Origin: Antiquaquibacter metalliresistens
GTDB taxonomy: Bacteria; Actinomycetota; Actinomycetes; Actinomycetales; Microbacteriaceae
Assembly: GCF_029211225.1 (NCBI RefSeq)
Contig: NZ_JARGEM010000007.1
Span: forward strand, 1-64,000
DNA length: 64,000 nucleotides
Reading direction: 5' to 3'
Both the position numbers and the translations under genes were made by a program. This document shows, piece by piece, positions 55,680 to 64,000 of this stretch (positions are counted from its first letter, which is position 1; every line of letters starts with the position of its first letter). The notes beneath the pieces are model-generated. The model had not been told where the DNA came from, ran no database searches, and saw only the letters and a program-made list of their open reading frames with translations.

Positions 55680-57101
55680 GTGGCGCGTCGTCTGCCCTCG
55701 CGACCCCCGACGCTCCCCGGATTCTCGCACGTGCGCGCTCTGGGCTCCGGCGGCTTCGCCGACGTCTTCCTCTATGAGCAGAACATGCCAAGACGGCAGG
55801 TCGCGGTCAAGGTGATGCTGAGCGAGGTCGTCAACGACCAGGTGCGCCAGATGTTCCAGGCCGAGGCGAACCTCATGGCGCAGTTGAGTTCGCATCCCTC
55901 GATCCTCACGGTCTACCAGGCGAGCGTGTCGTCCGATGGGCGGCCGTATCTCGTGATGGAGCTGTGCTCGTCGGCGCTGAGCACCCGCTACCGCGCCGAG
56001 CGCATTCCCGTGCCCGAGGTGCTGCGCATCGCGGTCAAGATCGGCAGCGCGATCGAGACGGCGCATCGCCAGGGGGTGCTGCATCGCGACATCAAGCCCT
56101 CCAACATCCTGCTCACGGCCTACGGGCATCCCGTGCTCAGCGATTTCGGCATCGCCTCGACGCTCGGCGAGTCGGAGAGTCTGGGAGCGGTGGGCATGTC
56201 GATCCCGTGGTCGGCCCCCGAGGTGCTCATGGATGAGACGGCGGGCACGATCGCGAGCGAGGTGTGGGCCTACGCGGCGACGGTGTACTCCCTGCTCGCG
56301 GGGCGATCCCCGTTCGAGGTTCCGGGCGAGTCGAACAAGTCCGCGGATCTGATCGCGCGCATCAACCGAGCCAAGCCCCAGCCGATCGGCCGGGGCGACG
56401 TGCCCGCGAGCCTCGAGCGCGCGCTCGCGAGGGCGATGTCGCGCCGTCCGGAGCAGCGCCAGGGCAGCGTGCTCGAGCTCGTGCGCGAGCTGCAGGCTGT
56501 GGAGTCGGAACTGGGCGTGCCGCAGACCCCGATCGAGCTCGCGATGGACGACTGGGCGCTCGCGACGGTCGCGGACCTCGAGGAGCGCACGCGCATCCGT
56601 GGCGGGGTGAGCAACAGCGCCTCGGTCTCGCAGCGCCGGCGCCGGCGACGGGGCACGGATGGCGAGTACAGCGGGGTGGGCACGGTGCTGCGGGAGAGCC
56701 GGAACCCCCGCAGCTCAACCGGAACCTCGGGCGTGCAGACCGAGCGGATGCGGCTGTTGGGTTGGGTGCTGCTCGCCTCGTCCGCGGTCGTCATCGTGCT
56801 GGGGGCCGTCACCACCCTCGTGCTCGTTCGCTCCGGCGCCGGCGGCATTCCGACGGTCTCCGACATCGCCTCCCGCGTGACCGACGACACGGTGACCTTC
56901 TCCTGGTCCGATCCGGGGCTCGCGGTCGGCGACAGCTACCAGATCAGCACCGACGACGGGTCGGCACCCGTGCAGCAGCGGGAGGCGAGCTTCACGGTGG
57001 ACTCGGAGCCCGGTGAGCGCGTGTGCATCACGGTGGCCGTCAACCGCGAGGGCAAGATCGGCGCCGTCAGCGGCGAGAAGTGCGCGGACATCCCCGGATG
57101 A
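55680..57101 (+). CDS. Membrane Ser/Thr protein kinase with FN3-like extracellular domain
   Basis: 473 residues. The Hanks-type kinase domain (about 15-275) has the Gly loop GSGGFADVF, catalytic Lys in VAVKVM, HRDIKPSN, DFG in SDFGIAS and APE in SAPEVL, so it should be active. A basic, Ser/Arg-rich juxtamembrane stretch precedes one membrane helix (about 357-383), and the outer part of about 85 residues is FN3-like (TVSDIASRVTDDTVTFSWSD) instead of PASTA repeats. Its stop overlaps the giant surface protein gene. Confidence 0.92.
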   Translation: MARRLPSRPPTLPGFSHVRALGSGGFADVFLYEQNMPRRQVAVKVMLSEVVNDQVRQMFQAEANLMAQLSSHPSILTVYQASVSSDGRPYLVMELCSSALSTRYRAERIPVPEVLRIAVKIGSAIETAHRQGVLHRDIKPSNILLTAYGHPVLSDFGIASTLGESESLGAVGMSIPWSAPEVLMDETAGTIASEVWAYAATVYSLLAGRSPFEVPGESNKSADLIARINRAKPQPIGRGDVPASLERALARAMSRRPEQRQGSVLELVRELQAVESELGVPQTPIELAMDDWALATVADLEERTRIRGGVSNSASVSQRRRRRRGTDGEYSGVGTVLRESRNPRSSTGTSGVQTERMRLLGWVLLASSAVVIVLGAVTTLVLVRSGAGGIPTVSDIASRVTDDTVTFSWSDPGLAVGDSYQISTDDGSAPVQQREASFTVDSEPGERVCITVAVNREGKIGAVSGEKCADIPG

Positions 57102-60100
57102 GGGTGTGGCTTCGCAAGCACCGCTCCGCCGTCGTGAGCATCACGAGCGGAGTGCTCATCGCCGCGCTGATCACGACGGTCGCGATCGTCTCGACCGGGT
57201 ACACGGCGCAGCGGCTCGACCTCGGCGACGGTTCCGTGTGGGTGGCCAACGGTCAACGGCAGGCCCTGGGTCGAGCCAACACGGAGGTGCTGGAGCTCAA
57301 CTCCGTCGTGCGGGCGACCGGCAACGATCTCGAGGTGCTGCAGCAGGGGCAGACCGTGCTGCTGTTCGATCGCACCGAGAACGCCCTCGACATCGTCGAC
57401 CCGGCCACGAGCGAGGTCGTCGACTCGGTGGCGCTGCCGCCGAACCGGCCCGAGCTGTTCCTGGCCGGCGACCGGCTCATCGTGCACGAGGCGGGCACCG
57501 GCGAGGTGTGGATCGTGCCCGTCGACGATCTGGCGGGGTTCGACGCCGAGTCCGAGGCATCCCTGAGTCTGGGCACCGGTGCGGTGCTCAGCGTGGCCGA
57601 TGACGGACTGCTCTTCGCGGTGTCCCCGGCGAGCGGGCAGGTGCTGCGGGTGGACACGGCGCGTTCGGATGCCGTCGAGTCGTCGCAGAACGTGGACGTG
57701 CCGACCGACGGCGAGCTGTCGATCACATCGGTGGCCGGGCGCTGGGCGGTGCTCGACGCCGAGTCGCGCCGGCTCTGGCTCGAGAGCGGCACCGTGGATC
57801 TCGCCGGGCTCGTCGAGGCGGTGCCGGCACCGGCGCTGCAGCTGCCCAGTGTCGACGGCGACCGGGTGCTCGTGGCGCACGGCCGTGGGCTGGTCGGCGT
57901 GCCGATCGCCGGTGGTGGCGAGGCCGCCCCGCTGGTCGCCGGAACCTCGGGCACGCCGGCGCGCCCCCTCGCGCTGGGCGGCTGCGAGTACTCGGCGTGG
58001 ACCGACGGCCGACAATGGCGGCACTGCGACACGCAGGAGCAGGATCGCACCACCGATCTCACGGGCATGCCCGGCACCGCGCAGCTCGCGTTCGCGAAGA
58101 ACGGCACTCGCGCGGTGCTCAACGACGCGCGCTCGGGGCGCACCTGGGCGGTGCAGCGCGAGGGCGAGCTCATCGACAACTGGGACGACCTGATCGTCGT
58201 CGACGACGACCAACCGCAGGAGCAGCAGAACGATCAGGATCTCCCGCCGGAAGTGGAGCGGGTGCAGCAGCCACCGATCGCGGTCGACGATGCCTTCGGG
58301 GCGCGCCCCGGCAGGGCCACCGTGCTGCCCGTGCTGCTCAACGACTTCGATCCGAACGGCGACGTGCTCGTGATCGAAGAGCTCGCACCGATCGACGAGG
58401 CCGTCGGCCGCCTCGATCTGATCAACCAGCGACAGCAGGTGCAGCTGACCCTCGCCCCCGGCGCCGGTGGACAGGTTCGGTTCGGCTACACGATCAGCGA
58501 CGGGCGAGGCGGCAGCGCGAGCGCGGAGGTCGTCGTCACGGTGCGCGGGCCGGACGAGAACTCGCCTCCGCAGCAGGTGCGATCCACCAGGATCACGGTG
58601 GCCGACGGCGGGAGGGTGACGACACAGGTGCTCGGCGACTGGGTCGACCCGGATGGCGACGCCTTCTACCTCACGAGCGCGCTCGTGGCGCCCCCGGACC
58701 AGGTCACCTCCAAGCCCGCCGGATCCGTCGTCTACTCCGATTCGGGCTCCGGTGGCGATCTCAAGGTGATCACGCTCGTCGTCTCCGACGGCTCGGCCGA
58801 GTCCTCCGGCAGCGTGAGCGTCTCGGTGCGGCCCGCCGGCGAGGTGCCGATCGTCGCTGACCCCTTCGTCGTGCTCGCACCCGCCGGGCAGGAGGTGACG
58901 ATCGAGCCTCTGCTCCATGTACGCGGCGGCACCGGCACGGTGCGGCTCAACAGCGTTCCCGCGAAGGCCGACGTGACCATCGTGCCGAGCTACGAGACCG
59001 GCACGTTCCGGTTCACCAGCACCCTGGTGCGAAGCCACTACCTGGAGTACGTCGTCACCGACGGCACGCTCACCGTGACCGGGCTCGTTCGCGTGGATGT
59101 CACGGCCCCGGCCGACGCGAACGCCAAGCCGATCACGGTGCCCAAGACGGTCTTCGTGCAGACGCTGCGCAACGAACGGGTGGATGTCGCCGCCACCGAC
59201 GTGGACCCGGCGGGCGGCGTGCTGCTCGTGACCGGCGTGATGAACCTGCCGCCGGCCTCCGGTGTCCGTGCCGAGGTGCTCGGCCAGCGCATCGTTCGCG
59301 TCAGTCTCGAGAAGCCGCTCGACGACGGCCCCGTGATCTTCAACTACCGCATCTCCAACGGCCTCGCCGAGTCCGAGGGCGTCATCACCGTCATCGAGAT
59401 CCCGGCACCGGCCAGGGTGCAGCCGCCGATCGCGTACGACGACAGCATCACGGTTCGGGTCGGGGACGCCATCGACATCCCGGTGCTGCGCAACGACGAG
59501 CATCCCGACGGCCTCGAGCTCACGCTCAGCCCGAAGCTCGACCAGCAGCTGCCCGATGACGCCGGGCTGCTCTTCGCCTCCGGCGATCTGCTGCGTTACC
59601 TGGCCCCCGACAAGACCGGCAATTTCACGGCGGCGTATCGGGTGAGCGGCCCGGACGGGCAGTCGGCGACCGCGCTCGTGCGCATCGCCGTGCGGGAGGC
59701 GGATGCCGCCACCAACAACGCGCCCGTGCCCGAGACGGTCACCGCCCGCGTGCTCGCCGGCGAGTCCGTGCGCATCAGGATCCCGCTGTCGGGCACCGAT
59801 CCGGACGGCGACTCGGTGCAGTTGCTCGGACAGTCCACGAACCCGCAGAAGGGCTCCGTCGTCGAGGTCGACGGCGACACCGTCGTCTACCGGGCCGGGG
59901 ACTACTCGGCGGGCACGGACATCCTCACCTACTCGGTCATCGACGCACTCGGTGCGCGAGCCGAGGGCACCATTCGGGTGGGCATCAGCGCGCGGCTCGA
60001 GGGGGCGCGCAACCCCGTCGCCATCGTCGACGAGGTCACCGTGCGGCCCGGAGTGACCGTCTCGGTGCAGGTGCTCGCCAACGACTCCGACCCCGACGGC

Positions 60101-62920
60101 AGCCCGCTGACCATCGTGTCGGCCGAGCCGAACGACGCGCAGACCACGGCGGAGATCGTCGGCGACGTGGTGCGGGTCACGCCGCCGAGCACACCCGGTG
60201 ATTACGGCGTGATCTATCAGATCGAGAACGAGACCGGCGGATCCAGCCAGAACTTCATCCGGGTCACGGTCGACCCGGATGCCGAACTCGCCTACCCGGT
60301 CGCCGAGGACGCCGTGCTCACCCTCACCGACATCATCGATCGCGATGTCGTGACGGTCGACGTGCTCGCGAACGTGTTCTTCGCCGACGGGGATGCGCGC
60401 GATCTGGGGCTCTCGATCCATCCCGGGTACAACGCGAACGCCACCGTGACCTCCGACAAGCGCGTCGATGTCACCATCACCGCGCGCAGTCAGATCATCC
60501 CGTTCAAGCTCACCCACCCCGACGACCCGGAGGTGTTCGGCTACGCGTTCATCAGGGTGCCCGGAACGGATGACGCGCTGCCGCAACTGGATCGGCGGGC
60601 ACCGGCGCTGCGTGTCAACAGCGAGGACCAGTTGCGCATCGAGCTCAACGAGCAGGTCATCGCGGTCGGCGGCGACGTGCGGCTGACGGATTCCAGCACC
60701 GTGCGTGCCACCCACTCCAACGGCGACGAGCTCGTCGTCGACGACGACACCCTCGTCTACACCTCGGCGGACAAGTACTTCGGCCCGGCGTCGATCTCCT
60801 TCGAGGTGGTCGATCCCGACGGTCGCCGCGCCGTGCTGGTGCTGCCGATCACCGTGCGGCCGCGCGAGAATCAGCCTCCGGTGTTCGGCGGCGGCGTGAT
60901 CGAGTTCGAGCCGGGTCAGGAGAAGGTGCTCGACCTGGTGCGTCTGACGACGTATCCCTACCCGGACGACCTGGACGAGCTGGCGTACACGGTGCTGACC
61001 CCGGCGCCCACCGGGTTCACCTACGCGCTCAACGGCACCGAGCTCTCGTTGCGCGCCAATCCCGGCACCGCGAAGGGGTCGGTGACCACGATCACGCTCG
61101 GCGTGCGCGACGATCTCACCGAGGGCAAGGCCGGGCGCATCGAACTGCACGTCGTGCCGTCGACGAAGCCGCGGGTGCAGCCGGCCGCCGACAGCGCGAT
61201 CGCCAAGCGCGGCGAGACGACGACGATCGATGTGCTCGCCAACGACCAGGCGACGAATCCGTTCCCCGGCGAGCCGCTGACGGTGCTCGCCATTCGCGGG
61301 CTCGACGGCGCCGACCTGCCCGAGGGTGTCGCGATCGAGCCGAGCGCGGACAACCGCAGGCTCACCGTCACGGTCAGCCCCACTGCGGCGCCCGGCGACG
61401 TGAACCTGCAATACCAGGTGGTGGATGCCACGGGCGACCCCGATCGCGCGGTCTGGGGCACCGTCGTGGTCTCGGTGCAGGACCGGCCGGATCCGGTGCA
61501 GAACCTGGCCCCGAGCGGCTACGGCGATCGCACGATCACCATGCGCTGGAATGCCGGTCAGGCCAACAACTCGCCGATCACGGGCTACACGGTGACGACG
61601 AGCCGCAGCGGCACCGTACTCGACAGCACCACCTGCACGGGCACGACGTGCACCATCGCCACGCCGGGCAACGGTCCCGCCGAGGCGGTCACGGTGACCG
61701 TGACGGCGACGAACGCGATCGGGGTCTCGGACCCCGTGGTGCTCGCCACGCCGGTCTGGTCGGATGTCATCCCCGCCGCACCCGGCGGTCTGGGCGCCGC
61801 GCCGCTCGACGGCGGGCTCCTGCTCACCTGGGCCGCGGTCGCGAATCCGGTCGGCGGCACCCCGGTCGACCGGTACCGCGTCACCTTCGGCGCGTACTCG
61901 ACGGATGTCGACGCGAGCGTCTGCAGCGGCGGCACCTGCTCGCTCGACACCCGCGGCGTCGGCCCGCTCACCAACGGCGTCGCGGTGACGTTCACCGTCA
62001 GCGCGAGAAACGCGGCGTTCCCGGCGCTCTCGACCTGGAACACGAGCGAGCCGGCCTCGGGCATCCCCGCGGGCCCGCCGATCGCCGGCCCGGCGCCCCT
62101 GGCGACCGCGCTGAACGACACGACCGTGCAGCTGGACTGGTCCGGCGTGTTCGCCGACAACGGCCGCCCCATCACGAACTACTCCGCGGTGAGCTTCGCG
62201 GGCTCGCCCCCGGCCTGCTCGGCCACCGGCGGCACCGCCACGAGCACCCAGTTCAACGGCCTGCAGGCCGGCACCGAGTACCGTTTCGTGGTCTTCGCCG
62301 CGAACTCCCAGGGATGCACCTCCAGCGCCGTGGTCGTCGCACGCACCCCACCCGCCGTCGTGACGGCGCTCTCCACGAGCCTGGTGGAGAACGACGGCCG
62401 CTGGGACTTCGTGGTCACGGGCGGCACGCTCGGCGGCGCGGCGCTGAGCAGCGATTACACGCTCTACTACACCCTGTCGACCGGCGGCGGCGAGCAGGGG
62501 CCGATCGCGCTCGGCCAGCCCCTGCTCGGTGTCGGTTTCGATCACTACGGGCTCGACACCGCGGTGAGCGTGCGCGCGTGCCGCGACTACGGGTCGGGCC
62601 CGCTGTGCCAGCCGGCGTCATCCGTCTCCATTCCGCTGGGCGTGCCGGTCGATGCGCGCGTCGACGGTCTCCGCTGGACGCCCGACGGCATCGTCGGCGG
62701 CGCATTCGACTGGACCGGATGGCCCAGCGGCGCCTACGAGTCGGTGCAGTACCGCTGCAGCACGAGCCCTGGCGGCGGTGGCGCGAGCTTCGTGCCCGCC
62801 GACACGACGGCGCCCGGGCACTGCGACGTCTCCGGTCTGACGCTGCTCGGGGCATACTTGACGATCCGCGTGCTCGCCAACGGCAACCAGACCTACGACT
62901 ACACGTACCGCTCGAACTGA
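57098..62920 (+). CDS. Giant membrane-anchored Ig-like/FN3 repeat protein
   Basis: A 1940-residue protein with an N-terminal membrane anchor (about residues 14-34) and everything else outside. Residues 35-370 look like a beta-propeller. From about 395 to 1460 come at least eight cadherin/Ig-like repeats marked by VxVLxNDxDPDG (for example VLLNDFDPNGD, VLANDSDPDGS, VLANDQATN). Three FN3 domains follow (from about 1466, 1560 and 1665), then a Cys-containing end without a sorting signal. It is coupled to the kinase (ATGA), suggesting a surface adhesin or sensor under phospho-control. Confidence 0.88.
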   Translation: MRVWLRKHRSAVVSITSGVLIAALITTVAIVSTGYTAQRLDLGDGSVWVANGQRQALGRANTEVLELNSVVRATGNDLEVLQQGQTVLLFDRTENALDIVDPATSEVVDSVALPPNRPELFLAGDRLIVHEAGTGEVWIVPVDDLAGFDAESEASLSLGTGAVLSVADDGLLFAVSPASGQVLRVDTARSDAVESSQNVDVPTDGELSITSVAGRWAVLDAESRRLWLESGTVDLAGLVEAVPAPALQLPSVDGDRVLVAHGRGLVGVPIAGGGEAAPLVAGTSGTPARPLALGGCEYSAWTDGRQWRHCDTQEQDRTTDLTGMPGTAQLAFAKNGTRAVLNDARSGRTWAVQREGELIDNWDDLIVVDDDQPQEQQNDQDLPPEVERVQQPPIAVDDAFGARPGRATVLPVLLNDFDPNGDVLVIEELAPIDEAVGRLDLINQRQQVQLTLAPGAGGQVRFGYTISDGRGGSASAEVVVTVRGPDENSPPQQVRSTRITVADGGRVTTQVLGDWVDPDGDAFYLTSALVAPPDQVTSKPAGSVVYSDSGSGGDLKVITLVVSDGSAESSGSVSVSVRPAGEVPIVADPFVVLAPAGQEVTIEPLLHVRGGTGTVRLNSVPAKADVTIVPSYETGTFRFTSTLVRSHYLEYVVTDGTLTVTGLVRVDVTAPADANAKPITVPKTVFVQTLRNERVDVAATDVDPAGGVLLVTGVMNLPPASGVRAEVLGQRIVRVSLEKPLDDGPVIFNYRISNGLAESEGVITVIEIPAPARVQPPIAYDDSITVRVGDAIDIPVLRNDEHPDGLELTLSPKLDQQLPDDAGLLFASGDLLRYLAPDKTGNFTAAYRVSGPDGQSATALVRIAVREADAATNNAPVPETVTARVLAGESVRIRIPLSGTDPDGDSVQLLGQSTNPQKGSVVEVDGDTVVYRAGDYSAGTDILTYSVIDALGARAEGTIRVGISARLEGARNPVAIVDEVTVRPGVTVSVQVLANDSDPDGSPLTIVSAEPNDAQTTAEIVGDVVRVTPPSTPGDYGVIYQIENETGGSSQNFIRVTVDPDAELAYPVAEDAVLTLTDIIDRDVVTVDVLANVFFADGDARDLGLSIHPGYNANATVTSDKRVDVTITARSQIIPFKLTHPDDPEVFGYAFIRVPGTDDALPQLDRRAPALRVNSEDQLRIELNEQVIAVGGDVRLTDSSTVRATHSNGDELVVDDDTLVYTSADKYFGPASISFEVVDPDGRRAVLVLPITVRPRENQPPVFGGGVIEFEPGQEKVLDLVRLTTYPYPDDLDELAYTVLTPAPTGFTYALNGTELSLRANPGTAKGSVTTITLGVRDDLTEGKAGRIELHVVPSTKPRVQPAADSAIAKRGETTTIDVLANDQATNPFPGEPLTVLAIRGLDGADLPEGVAIEPSADNRRLTVTVSPTAAPGDVNLQYQVVDATGDPDRAVWGTVVVSVQDRPDPVQNLAPSGYGDRTITMRWNAGQANNSPITGYTVTTSRSGTVLDSTTCTGTTCTIATPGNGPAEAVTVTVTATNAIGVSDPVVLATPVWSDVIPAAPGGLGAAPLDGGLLLTWAAVANPVGGTPVDRYRVTFGAYSTDVDASVCSGGTCSLDTRGVGPLTNGVAVTFTVSARNAAFPALSTWNTSEPASGIPAGPPIAGPAPLATALNDTTVQLDWSGVFADNGRPITNYSAVSFAGSPPACSATGGTATSTQFNGLQAGTEYRFVVFAANSQGCTSSAVVVARTPPAVVTALSTSLVENDGRWDFVVTGGTLGGAALSSDYTLYYTLSTGGGEQGPIALGQPLLGVGFDHYGLDTAVSVRACRDYGSGPLCQPASSVSIPLGVPVDARVDGLRWTPDGIVGGAFDWTGWPSGAYESVQYRCSTSPGGGGASFVPADTTAPGHCDVSGLTLLGAYLTIRVLANGNQTYDYTYRSN

Positions 62921-62936
62921 TGAGGAGTCCCTCCGC

Positions 62937-63907
<971 letters not shown>

Positions 63908-63908
<1 letters not shown>

Positions 63909-64000
63909 TGGCACGAACCGAGCGGTCGGGGCGGTGGACGACGCGCGCGGCGACGCGCGCGAGTTCGGCGACCTCGGCGGCGCGGTTCGACCCGCACACC
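63908..64000 (+). CDS. Start of a probable DUF58 protein (cut by the window)
   Basis: Only 31 codons are visible, beginning MARTERSGRWTTRAATRA. ATG 63908 shares its first base with the MoxR stop. The visible part is a basic, Ala/Arg/Thr-rich leader with no diagnostic motif. The identification as DUF58 rests solely on the usual MoxR-DUF58-transglutaminase gene order in actinobacteria. Confidence 0.45.

Noticed and set aside
56936-62545. A 1869-codon open frame antisense to the giant repeat protein gene
   Set aside because: It mirrors the GC-rich third positions of the real gene, is rich in Arg, Gly, His and Asp with no domain, and lies opposite a clearly folded repeat protein.

Overview
The window is a GC-rich (roughly 70% by eye) chromosomal segment of an actinobacterium. 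GTG starts, chains of 4-nt ATGA/GTGA start-stop overlaps, gene content and the frequent heptamer GGATGCC/GGCATCC point to the family Microbacteriaceae; I do not name a genus. No insertion sequence, phage, plasmid or CRISPR locus is visible.

Layout. 1-553: a tRNA-Arg(CCG) gene whose 3' end and following hairpin are duplicated in tandem. 554-9231: a transglutaminase-like protein and a lipoprotein, then argS, an LmeA-like protein, lysA, hom, thrC and thrB (Arg charging plus the aspartate-family Lys/Thr branch). 9232-17001: rho with a structured leader, prfA, prmC, two antisense HAD hydrolase paralogues, the Sua5/YrdC gene, a WecA/TagO-type lipid-carrier transferase and an AtpI-like protein. 17088-23978: the F1Fo ATP synthase operon atpBEFHAGDC. 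23988-26341: a P-loop kinase-like protein, YaaA, and a two-gene alkylation-repair operon (ogt, tag). 26434-31715: an aldo/keto reductase and a TetR gene with an operator in its own promoter, followed by a heterodimeric ABC exporter. 31712-33234: a membrane-anchored HExxH protein and a lipoprotein.

The accessory centrepiece is 32.8-47.1 kb. A divergent promoter region with two ATTGTCNGACAAT palindromes drives a leftward operon (metallo-beta-lactamase-fold lactonase-like enzyme, double-domain carboxymuconolactone decarboxylase-like (CMD) protein) and a long rightward operon (Liv-type ABC importer, second lactonase-like enzyme, SDR, two beta-hydroxyacid dehydrogenases, cupin, PcaC-like protein, GntR regulator, second CMD protein, semialdehyde dehydrogenase). 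The enzyme set resembles uptake, ring opening, alcohol oxidation and semialdehyde oxidation of a lactone or hydroxyacid. The substrate is unknown and this is the best candidate for an undescribed system.

47.2-52.6 kb holds YceI and a polyamine/GABA-type module (Lrp regulator, class III aminotransferase, FAD amine oxidase, divergent aminobutyraldehyde-type dehydrogenase). 52.8-54.1 kb is an MFS exporter with a palindromic promoter element. 54.2-64.0 kb is a phospho-signalling and surface module: FHA protein, PP2C phosphatase, Ser/Thr kinase with an FN3-like outer domain, a 1940-residue Ig/FN3 repeat protein, a MoxR ATPase, and the first 31 codons of a probable DUF58 protein at the window edge.
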